DNA of 64,000 bases. Origin: Cryptomeria japonica. Its lineage: Eukaryota; Streptophyta; Pinopsida; Cupressales; Cupressaceae. A program made the translations under genes and the position numbers. The notes under the pieces were generated by a model, which saw nothing but the letters and a program-made list of their open reading frames with translations, was not told the origin of the DNA and searched no databases. The stretch's first letter is position 1; each line of letters starts with the position of its first letter. This document shows, piece by piece, positions 12,020-21,823 of this stretch. The DNA lies in assembly GCF_030272615.1 (NCBI RefSeq), contig NC_081413.1:720211867-720275866 (forward strand), in the 5' to 3' direction.

Positions 12020-15000
12020 CTAGTCTAGCACGTCATCTACCCCCCGATCTTGCTGATCAATGTTTCGGGAAGGCAGGGAACACGCTAGAGGAGGAACATC
12101 CAACACAGCAGATGGAGCTATCACAAGATCCAAACAAGGGCTATGTTCATGTTCCGGGCCACATTGTTCTTGTCTAGGAGCTAGGATAAGTGCTTTAGAA
12201 AATTCATTAGATAAATGGTTATCAATATCAACAAGTTCATATTCACTATCAGAAGCAAGAGAAGTAACATTTTCATCATGCATAACATTTTCATCTATAT
12301 CGTCATCAAGATTTATAAAAATAGGATCTTTAATTCGCACAGGATCAAGACCATCATGCATCTTATGTTTTGGAGATTTTGGAGAAAATGGAATAATGCT
12401 TGTTGAAGGTGTTTTTGGAGATTGCAAAGTTTGAGAAGCAGCTGCTTGAGCCCTAAGACGACGCTTTCGTCGGCGTTCACGTGCAGAACGATTTCGTCTA
12501 GTCTTAGTAGGAAGTGAAGAAGATTGAGGAGGAGGAATGTTCTCATCCCTATCACTTGGGTGTTTAGGTTGTGGTCTCTTAGGCTGGATAATAGGAGAAG
12601 AAGAAGGTCTCTTCTCTCTATAAAAGGAAGGAGGAGGAACTGCTCCATATAAAGGAGGAATTTTTGGATTAGGAAGAAGACCAAGTCCATCATGACGAGG
12701 AGGTATAGGTCTACTTTTAGGAAGTTTATTAGATATAGACATAGTCACATCCATAGGGATGGGTTGGGAATCTTCTTGAGGAAAGACATTAGTTTTATCT
12801 TTCAAAGGAAGAACTTCCTTCTCAAGAATGATAGGAATGTCAAGTTTGGGTGTTCTAGGTTCACTTAGAGATAGGATCATGTCTTTTTTCCACTTTTGAT
12901 AAGATTTGAAAAGATGATCACTTCGCGGAGGAAGAGATTGGAATTGTTTAGGCCAAAAGTAATCAATAGGAACACTAGAGGTTCTTTCAGCTGGTTTAAA
13001 GAGACTATGATTGACAGTAACAACTTCACCATTATGGGGAAATTTCAAACACTTATGAATAGGAGAAACGATAGCTTTCATGGAAGATAGCCAAGGATAG
13101 CCAAGCTTCACACGAAATTGTTCGGATGATGGAATAATAGCAAAGTTCACATCAAGGGATTTGTTATGGACCTCAATAGGCAATGTAATAGAACCAATTG
13201 CAGGAGAAGAAAATGCATCAAATAGTTTCACAATCACATCTGTTTTGTCATAGATCACTTGATTCAATTGCAAAGTAAAAAGAAATTCTTCAGTAATAAC
13301 ATTAACCATGCACGAAGGATCAATAAGCACTCCACGGCAAGGTGTATTCTTGACTTTTGCAACTATGTATAAAGGACCATCAGGTGCCCTAATGGTTTCA
13401 CTGGAATCAAATGTGATGGAAGGTTCTTTAGGGTTTTCTTGCTGCTCTACAAAGTTAATCACATTCGGAGTCATAGACACAAGACCATCAGATGAGAGAG
13501 AGGAATCATTAGCCTCAATTGCATTAGAGGTATGAGAAGGTAATGGATCAGTGAAAATCTGAAGATTTTGATTAGGAGGAGCTATAGATGTATTGCCTTT
13601 ATCATTCACTCTAGAAACAGAAATAGTATTATTATCAATCAAATCTTGAATTTTACCCTTTAAAGAAAAACATTTTTCAGTATCATGCCCAGGCTGACGA
13701 TGAAATTGACAAAAGGCTTTGTTATCAAAATAAGGTGAAGTAATCTTTACAGGATCAATTTGCCTTATAGGAGGAAGAGTAAGCACATTTTGTTCCAATA
13801 ACTTATTCATAATACTATGCAATGATTCATTCAAAGGAGTAAACTTTCTTTCTTTCTTGAAAAATTTAGAAATAGTAGGCACACTTGATGCTGCATTCAC
13901 ATTGTTGTTGATGATGTTTTCATTGAATTTGATGGAATCTCTATTCGGTTTAAACTTCCCAAATGGTTGTTGACTGCTATCACCCTTATCACTCGGAGCC
14001 ATAGGATGTGATTGTTCCATTTGACTCACAGTCAGTTGATAATTGTGAAGAGTTGCACACAACTGTTGGAAAGAAGTAAACTCAGAAAACAGAAGTTTGT
14101 CTCGAATATCTTTTTGTAAATTAGAAATAAAGATTCTTTGAATATCATTGTCAGGCACTGGAAAAGAAATTTGAGCATACAAATGCTTATATCTACCAAT
14201 GAAATCAGTCACTTTTTCTTTAACACCTTGTTTACAATGCATTAAATCAATCAAAGTAACTTTAGGACTTATATTGTTTTGAAATTGTTGAATGAAAGCA
14301 TTTGCAAGTTGTTCGAAAGAAGTAATAGAATAGGAAGGCAATGAGCAATACCATTGTAGGGCTTTGTCTCTTAATGTTCTAGTGAACAGTATTGCAAGCA
14401 ACCTTTGGTCATAAGCAAAATCAGTACATATTGTTTGAAAAGTCTTAATATGTGTTAGAGGATCTCCTTTACCATTATAAAGCTCCAAATGCGGAATTTC
14501 AACATGTTTAGGAGGAATAGCTCGAACAATGTCAAGAGAAAGTGGGCTCGCAATATCAAATGTGGGCACACTAAACTTAGATTGATTCATAGAGGCAATT
14601 TGTTGCTGTAAAGAAGAGACAGTTTGTGCAAGATTATTAATGGTCGCTTCAGTCGAAGAGTTCATATTAGATGTGTTAGATTGAGATGGAGGTGTTATGT
14701 TATTGAAAGAAGGTAGAGAGTAAGGTGGTGGTACTTTATGATAATTAGTCATAGGAGATGATTGGACAGGGGGAACACTACAAGGAGGAATGGAATGATT
14801 GAATGAATTGCCCCCTTGCGTCATGTTCATTTGTGAAGATGTAATAGGAACACTCATTGAAGGAATGTATGAAGAAGTTGGATTGAATGAAGGAATAGGG
14901 TTAATTGAAGAAGAGGGATTGCCCCCACGACTAGTGATCACAGGGGGAATGTCTTGTATAGAAGTAGCCATTATGTTTGATGTAAAGGTAGGTATGCTAG

Positions 15001-15445
15001 CAATAGAAGTTGTCAAAGGAATAGAATGATTGACTTGTGTAGGAGGTTGTGTATAACCTAAAGATTCAGCACAACTCTTCATAGGCATCACGTTCGAATT
15101 CACAATGTGTGAAATACCATGCAAAATATCAATTCCATTCTTATCACTTTGAAGCATACGTTTTAGACCCTCAATTAAAGGAAGAGCTTGACTATCGGGA
15201 TACTCATGAGACATCCATTGGTGAAAATCGTCAAATTGGTTATCCAATTTCGAAAGTTGTTCTACAGAAACCTCATGGAGAGCTTCTTCATCATTAGGAG
15301 GATTAGAGGAATTACCCATGTCCTCGTTAAAAAGGCTATTCAAATTAGGTTCCATCTCCTCGGTAATTAAACCTCGGAAAGACTTAATTCTACGGCTTCG
15401 TCTAACGGGAATAGTGGAAGTAGGGCTTATTGTTGTAAAACTCAT
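12020..15445 (-). CDS. gag: Intact Gag/protease-like polyprotein, 1141 aa
   Basis: One uninterrupted ORF starting MSFTTISPTSTIPVRRSRR. Residues 1-120 are mixed, with an acidic helix. Residues 120-275 are Ser/Pro/Asn-rich and probably disordered. About 275-295 is a short Q-rich helix. About 300-480 is a Retrotrans_gag capsid domain with LELYNGKGDPLTHIKTF and a later DKALQWYCSLP. C579-X2-H582-X4-H587-X4-C592 is the zinc knuckle. About 700-815 resembles a retroviral-type protease, with LIDPSCMVNVITEE (Asp709) and KLGYPWLSSM (781 on). The usual D-[ST]-G is D-P-S here. About 981-1004 is Arg-rich, possibly for RNA binding or nuclear entry, followed by an acidic tail near 1043-1080. The relative at 25398-28219 and 42943-43260 aligns over the whole length and begins MSFVTISSTN, which supports this start. 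Protease activity is doubtful; a particle-forming Gag role is likely. Confidence 0.9.
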   Translation of the reverse strand: MSFTTISPTSTIPVRRSRRIKSFRGLITEEMEPNLNSLFNEDMGNSSNPPNDEEALHEVSVEQLSKLDNQFDDFHQWMSHEYPDSQALPLIEGLKRMLQSDKNGIDILHGISHIVNSNVMPMKSCAESLGYTQPPTQVNHSIPLTTSIASIPTFTSNIMATSIQDIPPVITSRGGNPSSSINPIPSFNPTSSYIPSMSVPITSSQMNMTQGGNSFNHSIPPCSVPPVQSSPMTNYHKVPPPYSLPSFNNITPPSQSNTSNMNSSTEATINNLAQTVSSLQQQIASMNQSKFSVPTFDIASPLSLDIVRAIPPKHVEIPHLELYNGKGDPLTHIKTFQTICTDFAYDQRLLAILFTRTLRDKALQWYCSLPSYSITSFEQLANAFIQQFQNNISPKVTLIDLMHCKQGVKEKVTDFIGRYKHLYAQISFPVPDNDIQRIFISNLQKDIRDKLLFSEFTSFQQLCATLHNYQLTVSQMEQSHPMAPSDKGDSSQQPFGKFKPNRDSIKFNENIINNNVNAASSVPTISKFFKKERKFTPLNESLHSIMNKLLEQNVLTLPPIRQIDPVKITSPYFDNKAFCQFHRQPGHDTEKCFSLKGKIQDLIDNNTISVSRVNDKGNTSIAPPNQNLQIFTDPLPSHTSNAIEANDSSLSSDGLVSMTPNVINFVEQQENPKEPSITFDSSETIRAPDGPLYIVAKVKNTPCRGVLIDPSCMVNVITEEFLFTLQLNQVIYDKTDVIVKLFDAFSSPAIGSITLPIEVHNKSLDVNFAIIPSSEQFRVKLGYPWLSSMKAIVSPIHKCLKFPHNGEVVTVNHSLFKPAERTSSVPIDYFWPKQFQSLPPRSDHLFKSYQKWKKDMILSLSEPRTPKLDIPIILEKEVLPLKDKTNVFPQEDSQPIPMDVTMSISNKLPKSRPIPPRHDGLGLLPNPKIPPLYGAVPPPSFYREKRPSSSPIIQPKRPQPKHPSDRDENIPPPQSSSLPTKTRRNRSARERRRKRRLRAQAAASQTLQSPKTPSTSIIPFSPKSPKHKMHDGLDPVRIKDPIFINLDDDIDENVMHDENVTSLASDSEYELVDIDNHLSNEFSKALILAPRQEQCGPEHEHSPCLDLVIAPSAVLDVPPLACSLPSRNIDQQDRGVDDVLD

Positions 15446-16596
15446 GCACTAGAAAGGAAGAGGAAATTTTTAATTTAGAGGTAGCAATTTTCAGTAAAAT
15501 CAGCCAATCTTCTGGATTTAAGCTGTTAAATGCAATCATGACAGTCTCCCGAAATTTCAGAAAAAATGTCCGGGACCGTGGCGCTCGGAGTGCAACACGG
15601 TCCTTGCAACTTTTTCCGAAATTTGCAGGGATGAAAGGTATGATGATTTTAAAGCTAATCTGAAAAAATTGAGTGATTTTACGATCTGTAGGTAGGCCAA
15701 ATTAAAGTTGCAATCTCAAAATTGAACCCTACCCAGATTGTCGAAAAATGCAAAATTTGAATTTTGAAAAAGAGAGGGAAACTGAAATTTTGAATTTTAT
15801 GATTTTAGAGGGAATAACAAAAGCAATGCAAGTTTTGAAATTCAAAAATTGACTCAATTTCACGCAAAATTCAATTTTGAAAGCGGAAATTAAAGTTATT
15901 GTAATTAAGCACTTAATTTCAAAAGTCACAAAATGCAAGAATTTGAATAAAGCACTGAAATTTTGAATGAATGCAAACATACTTTTCAGATTTAGGACAG
16001 TAAGAACACAATTTTGACACAAAATTTCAGTTTCAATGATTTTTGAATGTTTAAAAGCCTTAATCCAAGCAATCACAAGACCAACTTTGACTGTAATTTT
16101 GAAGGTGTTAGAATTGATAAAATCAGCCAAAATTCTGGATTTTAGCAGGAAAATACAGTAAGATCTCACTCCCGAAATTTCAGAAAAAATGTCGGGGACG
16201 ATGGCGCTCGGAGTGCACACGGTCCTTGCAACTTTTTTCCAAATTTTCAGGGATGAAAGATATTGTGATTTTATTGCGGAATCCAAAGTTACAGCTGATT
16301 TGGAGATGTTTTGATCAGTGAAATTGTCGGACAAAGGTTGAATCAAGAGGGTTTCAAAAATTAGGGTTTTGACACTTAACCACTTAATTTTCAAAATCAA
16401 AGCACAAATATGAATTGATAATTTGTAATAGAAGGGCAGATCTGAAACAAGCATTAACAATTAAATATTTCACAAGTTTAATTACTAAAAAGAAATTTTA
16501 GGGTTTTTATGCAATCACCTCTAAAATTTTGCAAAAGATCAAACATGGAAATGTAATCAATTTTTTCAGATCTAAGCATGAAAAATCAGAAAGGAT
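15446..16596 (-). other. 5' leader of the gag-only element, with two imperfect repeats
   Basis: No gene. Two imperfect copies of a segment of about 140 bases (15496-15640 and 16122-16260) share CCCGAAATTTCAGAAAAAAT and a following GGAC...GGCGCTCGGAGTGCA...GGTCC block. The first of these blocks (15573-15603) can form a stem with arms GGACCGTG and CACGGTCC. The rest is A/T-rich. Confidence 0.7.
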
Positions 16597-16615
16597 GTTC
16601 ACATCGGGTTCACCA
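16597..16615 (-). promoter_or_regulatory. Primer binding site of the gag-only element
   Basis: On the - strand, three bases after the LTR end, the sequence reads TGGTGAACCCGATGTGAAC. The leading TGG pairs with a tRNA CCA end. I could not name the tRNA. The older relative has a similar sequence at 25033-25050. Confidence 0.75.
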
Positions 16616-17488
16616 AAATGTAAAGTGGAAAATCGCGATCGAACCCTAGTTGCTCTCCCCTCTTCCAACTCCGAGGAGAGAGAAGGGAGATTCGCTAGGG
16701 TTGATGGTTTTCACTTAGGGGAGAGACTTTACATTCAAAAGAGGGGTTGAAACCCACAAGATCCAATCCCACGCAATGCAAGATTGGATGCTAAATGAGT
16801 TTCAAGGGTTTAAGACAGCAAGGCTACCCTCTTTTGTAAAGAATGTGCATAGAAGAATTAAGCTAGGAATGCATAGAAAGTGACAAAGATTCACTTTATA
16901 AACTGAGATAGGGATATAGGATGAAGCTGCGGACCTGGAATTAGCAGTAAAATGTCGATACGGCGCTGTCCTGCAAATTTGAGCAAAAGTTGCCGGGACG
17001 ATGGCGCCCGGCGCCATGGTCCTCCGAAAAATCCGCGAAACGAAGGGGGATCTGTTCGTCTCTGCACAAGGATTCCAGATCTTCAATTTTAGCCGCGTAC
17101 CTGCAACCTACACACAGGAAAGCGAAGATGATTGGGGGGTTAGGGATTAGGGGTTTGCCTTTAGGTCAAACCCCGGTTTTGGAATTAACCAAGAAATGAG
17201 CAAGAGCTGTAAATGTAAATGACTGTAAAACAAGTACTAATACCTTGTTCTAAGGATGTTTGTATCCTTATGTGCGAAGGTTTAGATGTTGTATGTTGTA
17301 TGTAGCATGTAGTATGTGATCTCCTCTTCAATGGTTGAATCCTTGTCTTGAATGCAACACTTAGCCTTGAATGGAGACTTGAAATGATCAATTGCTTGAA
17401 GGAATGCTTGAATGCTTGAATGCTTGAGTATAGTTTCCATGCCTTTTTCATCATGTATCTCTCTCCCAAATGAGAGAGGAAAATGTAG

Positions 17489-17496
17489 TTTATATA
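17489..17496 (-). promoter_or_regulatory. TATA box of the gag-only element 5' LTR
   Basis: TATATAAA on the - strand, conserved at 10944-10951 in the other LTR. Its distance from the LTR start is usual for a retrotransposon promoter. Confidence 0.65.
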
Positions 17497-17618
17497 CTTG
17501 TCAATTAGGGCTGATAGACTGATTTTCCCGACCTTAGGCCGACCAGGGAATGTAATTTCCAATTTGCAAACAAAAAGACCCGAGACCCAAAGGAGACCGG
17601 GCCCAAAATAGGACCCAG

Positions 17619-17707
17619 GGACCAGGGCGCTGGGCGCCATGGTCCTGGGGGACCAGGGCACTGGGCGCCCTGGTCCTGAAGGACCAGGGCACTGGGCGCT
17701 CTGGTCC
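17619..17707. repeat. Three 31-bp hairpin units in the right LTR
   Basis: Units start at 17619, 17650 and 17681, exactly 31 bases apart. Each has arms like GGACCAGGGCGC and GCGCCCTGGTCC around a TGG loop, with 0-2 mismatches. The matching site in the other LTR (11074-11100) has a single unit. Confidence 0.9.
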
Positions 17708-17879
17708 CACCTCCCGGGACAGCAGGGTGCAAGGAGGTTCAGGCCAGGGTGCTTGAAAAATGCAGTTTTCAGTGTCGTAATCAGGTTTCGGGGTCTCCAT
17801 TCAGGTTGCGTGTTGCGTCGCCATCGTGAAGACCGAAATGCAGTCAAAATTGCAAGTGTCACAATTTTAGGACGCTACA

Positions 17880-17884
17880 GCAAT
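17880..17884. repeat. Target site duplication GCAAT, right copy
   Basis: GCAAT follows the terminal CA of the right LTR and equals 10069-10073. Confidence 0.95.
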
Positions 17885-19224
17885 ATTATCTAGGATATAC
17901 TTAGCGTACTCACTATCTTGGTTTATCCAAAAATCATTTCATCATATCCCACCATGGCTTGGTAATCACTAAACATATCCACGTCAAGAGGTAACTTTAG
18001 CTAGGGGCAACATTGATCAACATTCTGTTCTAAATCAAAACTTGCAGCAGACTAAGAGCATCATGTCTAGCAAACAAATCAACAATCACGAGAACAAACA
18101 TTGATCACTTAAAATGATTCACAACACATGATGGTTGATTTTCTGAAGTATAAAATGTTTGCATCTGGCATGAAGTTTTGACATTTTTTGCACTTAAACT
18201 TTTTTTGAACTATTGTATCCTCTAAATTTTCTCAATGATGCATCAAGCTAGAGAAAGTAATGGGGACTCCAATATTTTTTAGTTTTATGTCTGGGACGCG
18301 ATCACTTGTACTATGCAAATACTTGTCTCGAGACGTGATTCAAGGCATATCATTGAAGACATGGTTCCACTTTGTGCATACAACTGGTTTAATCTTGTCT
18401 GTTTATACGCAAGCTGCACTCAGGCCGTCTTGGTTCAATTATACCTCGAAGCTTGTGCCATCTTGTAAAATAAAAAATCATGTAAATTTTTCTCAGGTCA
18501 TTATGGTTCAATTATACCATTATGCTTGTATAAATTTTCAACATATCCCAACAAATCAATGCTCAATGATGATAACCACAAAGAAAGCAAAAACATGTGA
18601 CCATACAGGAATGACAAACAAAAGAATGAGGATGATCAATTAGTTGCATATCATTTTACAATTAGTTGCATATCATTATCATTATCATACATCTCATTTT
18701 CAAGATACATCTCACAACATATCATTATCATACATCTCATTTTCAAGATACATCTCACAACATATCATTATCATACATCTCATTTTCAAGATACATCTCA
18801 CATCATTATCATTATCATACATCTCATTTTCAAGATACATCTCACAACATATCATTATCATACATCTCATTTTCAAGATACTTCTCACATCATTATCATT
18901 ATCATACATCTCATTTTCAAGATACATCTCGTACATAATCCATCATGCATCAAATATCAAATCATAGACATCTATCTAAGCATTGCGTCATCATCATAGA
19001 CTCATCAAGATCATATAGAAAGCATCATCCATCAAAAACATCACATGTGGATCAAAGAAATATATATATCTAAAAAATGATCAAGTACAAAATATGTCAT
19101 GTCTATCCCAAAGTATAACAAAATGATGAAAATACAATGGAGACAAGGTCTCTCAGATATGACTATCTCCTGAGGGTGACAGTCTCTCAGCAGATGTCCT
19201 ACAACCTGGATCTCCAAGTGGATC
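17885..19224 (+). other. Tat element 3' noncoding region after the insertion
   Basis: This resumes the Tat element. It has no family-like ORF. It contains the tandem repeat 18664-18931 and a CAT/ATC-rich stretch to about 19080. Confidence 0.65.
18664..18931. repeat. Tandem repeat, 43/49-bp units, six copies
   Basis: Six copies of a unit whose core is CATACATCTCATTTTCAAGA. Spacing alternates between 43 and 49 bases because some copies have an extra ATTATC. The copies are nearly identical, so the expansion is recent. ORFs read across it on both strands are repeat artefacts. Confidence 0.9.
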
Positions 19225-21295
19225 CTAATGAGTAGGACCAGTCACGCCTTTGCTCTCTGTCCTCGAACCAGTTTCCCTGGATCGATTGGATCTCATCACC
19301 GTGAAACTAGGAACTCTACGCTCCTCGGGAACAAGATCCTCATAATAATGCCAGTAGTATTCAACCTCCTTGGCTATATACTGCATCTCTCTCAATGTGT
19401 CTCTCATCGAGCCACCAACCGCCACTCTCTCCAAACTATATGCTCGTGCCTTCGCTCAACCCAATCTCTCCAAAATGGTATCACGCTTAGCAGTCAACTA
19501 CGCAATTTGACGCTGATGCGCCAACAACTGTGTTTGCAGATGTTGCATTGACAACTGTAAGGATCTAATATGAGCATCATCACAATGCATGGGAATCCAA
19601 ATCTGCAAGGGTACCTATGTCGCGGTACCCCCTGTCCCTCTCCCTGTCCTCGACACTGGTGGGGGTAAAACATCTGACTTTCTCCTCTGGGCCGGTCGCC
19701 TAAAATCATCTATCCCATCCACAACTGCTATCACCTCCCCTGCTCGCCCACCACTCTCAGCTTCAATCACCAAACCTCCCCTGCCTGTATCCTCCATTGC
19801 CCGCCACACTACTCTCTCAACTCGTATCCCTCTATCCCCACCACCTCCACCTCTATCTCCTCTCCTCCCTCGATCTCCTCTCCCTCTATCTCCACACTGA
19901 CCTTGGCCACCTCCTCCACCATCTCCACCATCTCCACCATCATCACCTCCCTCCTCAAAATCCTCTCCCTCCTCTCTCTGTCTCCCTGGCCTCTCAGGCT
20001 ACTCATCCTCATCATCATCAAAAGAGAGAATCATCTCCGCTGGATACGTTATCCTAGCCACCACATGAGCCACAAAAAATGCTATGAAATCATCAGTCAT
20101 CCCTGCATCCATTAACTCGTAGGTATAGTCCCATATCTAGCTGGCTAGTTGCATGTACTCCTCAACCACCGCAATGCTATCAATGGTGGGTGCCCACTCT
20201 GGCACATCCTGCCTCCGTTGAGCATATAGGCATGCTCCTTGTGCTATCCCCTGTTGTCGTCCATACTGCCACAAAACTCGGCTTTGCAGAAATCTCTCAA
20301 TAACAAAGGGCGTCCACCCTATCAAAAATCAGGACATGTAGACATAAGGCATATCCATCCCATCCTCTGCCCACACCTCACAATCCATATACGGTCTCCA
20401 GACGATCATGTCAATATCATCAAGCACTCGCCTCCAATGCTTTAGTTTGCCCAGCTTACGTTGGACAACTATCCCTCTGCATCCATAGGCATAAGCACAC
20501 CCAACTGGCCTATCCCTGTCTGCCAGTGGCCTCGCTGTGGGAATATGCTCCCACGCCCACACCTATAACATTGTAACCCTAGTTAATAGACTGCCATATC
20601 CCAAGTACACCACCTGATGCAAGTCCATGTATAAGTGGGCCAACATAGCAGACCCCCATGCAAATCGGCGACCCTATGTCACCATGTCCTCCAAGACCAA
20701 CCCCCATCCTACTGCCAGTCCCTTCGACCTATGGTTGAGACATAAGAAGCCACCTATAAATCCTGCCAGCATTGATGGTAGAGGAGCATAATCTAAATCA
20801 ATAAACTCCTGCCATAGGATCTCATACCCGCAAATATGCTCATCATACAAAATTTGATGAAGAGCCTCTATCCTGCCCTCCTTAGTTTGCTCATATGGAA
20901 AAAGTGCACCTACCACGGGAATCCGCAAAATTCGGTAGCAATCCTCAAGTGTCACTGTAATCTCACCTATCGCCAAATGAAAGGTGTTGGTGTCACTATG
21001 ACACCTCTTGGCCAAAGTTGTCAATAAACCTTGGTTAATGATATACCAGGGCATCTCTAACAATGAGGATAGTCCACATCTCTCAATAATATCCCTGTCT
21101 ACCTGTGTCAGTCGTGGTATCAAAGACCATGGCCTCAGAAATCACTCTTGCGACTGCACAACCCCAAGCCGTTCCTGTCACAAACAAAACATGTCCAATA
21201 TCAGTTTCCTCATCAAATCAAAATTCACATCAACTTGAAACATTGAAAATCTAATCAAGTTCCACATCATATCAATCCATACAAATATCAGATCA

Positions 21296-21660
21296 TTTCA
21301 ACTTGAAACACCACAAATCAAATCAAGTTATCTATCAAATCCATATCAGCTTGAAAAACAACTCAAGTTTCACAACCATATCAGCTTGAAAAACAAATCA
21401 AGTTTCACATCCATATCAGCTTCAAAAACAACTCAAGTTTCACATTCATATCAGCTTGAAAAATTACTCAAGTTTCACAACCATATCAACTTGAAAAACA
21501 ACTCAAGTTTCCCATTCATATCAACTTGAAACAATGCATATCAAATCAATTTCATATCAAATCAAATCCATATCAAGTCCATATCAACATCAAATTACCA
21601 TCAAATCAACATCAACTTGAAACATTGAAAATCAAATCAAGTTATCTATCAAAAATCTAA
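21296..21660. repeat. Degenerate tandem repeat, about 36-bp units
   Basis: The unit resembles CATATCAGCTTGAAAAACAA followed by CTCAAGTTTCACA, repeated about eight times to 21545 and then more degenerately. It lies inside the predicted PMD intron. Confidence 0.8.
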
Positions 21661-21823
21661 ATCAAAGTACCATATTGGACAATTTATTAAAACAACACAC
21701 AACAGGCACGCAGACTGACTATCGCACCCATCCTGAAAAAATTGCCAAACACCTACTTACCCCCAACTACCTTCATTCATCTCATCATCCCTCACAAAAT
21801 CCTTTCTTTCCAACATTTTCTTC

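Larger units (their letters stand above)
10074..17879 (-). mobile_element. Complete gag-only (TR-GAG type) LTR retrotransposon
   Basis: Two near-identical LTRs (10074-11272 and 16619-17879), each TG...CA, are flanked by a perfect 5-bp duplication. In the - orientation the order is 5' LTR, PBS (16597-16615), leader, one 1141-codon Gag/protease-like ORF (15445-12020), 3' UTR, polypurine tract (11273-11287) and 3' LTR. There is no RT, RNase H or integrase, and too little space for them, so it must use another element's enzymes. The LTRs differ at roughly 17 positions over about 1200 aligned bases by eye, plus a 62-base repeat difference, so the insertion is young relative to its host. The older copy around 25398-51945 has the same plan, which makes this a family and not a one-off deletion. 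Confidence 0.92.
16619..17879 (-). repeat. 5' LTR of the gag-only element (1261 bp)
   Basis: In - orientation it begins TGTAGCGTCC and ends CTTTACA. A TATATAAA box lies at 17489-17496 on the - strand, about 380 bases from the LTR start, so U3 is about 400 bases. It is 62 bases longer than the other LTR, which equals two extra 31-base units at 17619-17707. A 27-base inverted repeat at 16996-17022 (arms GGACGATGGCGCC and GGCGCCATGGTCC) lies downstream of the TATA box and would be in the RNA leader. Confidence 0.95.

Noticed and set aside
17185-17862. 225-codon ORF across the right LTR (-)
   Set aside because: It is extended by the 31-base repeat units. The left LTR version is shorter, and the Pro/Gly-rich reading comes from the GC-rich hairpins.
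18644-18967. ORFs of 74-107 codons with repeated Ser/His/Ile words
   Set aside because: They are translations of the 43-base tandem repeat in several frames.
19589-20057. Pro/Leu-rich ORFs on the + strand
   Set aside because: They are the reverse strand of the Asp/Gly/Arg-rich tail of the antisense PMD gene.
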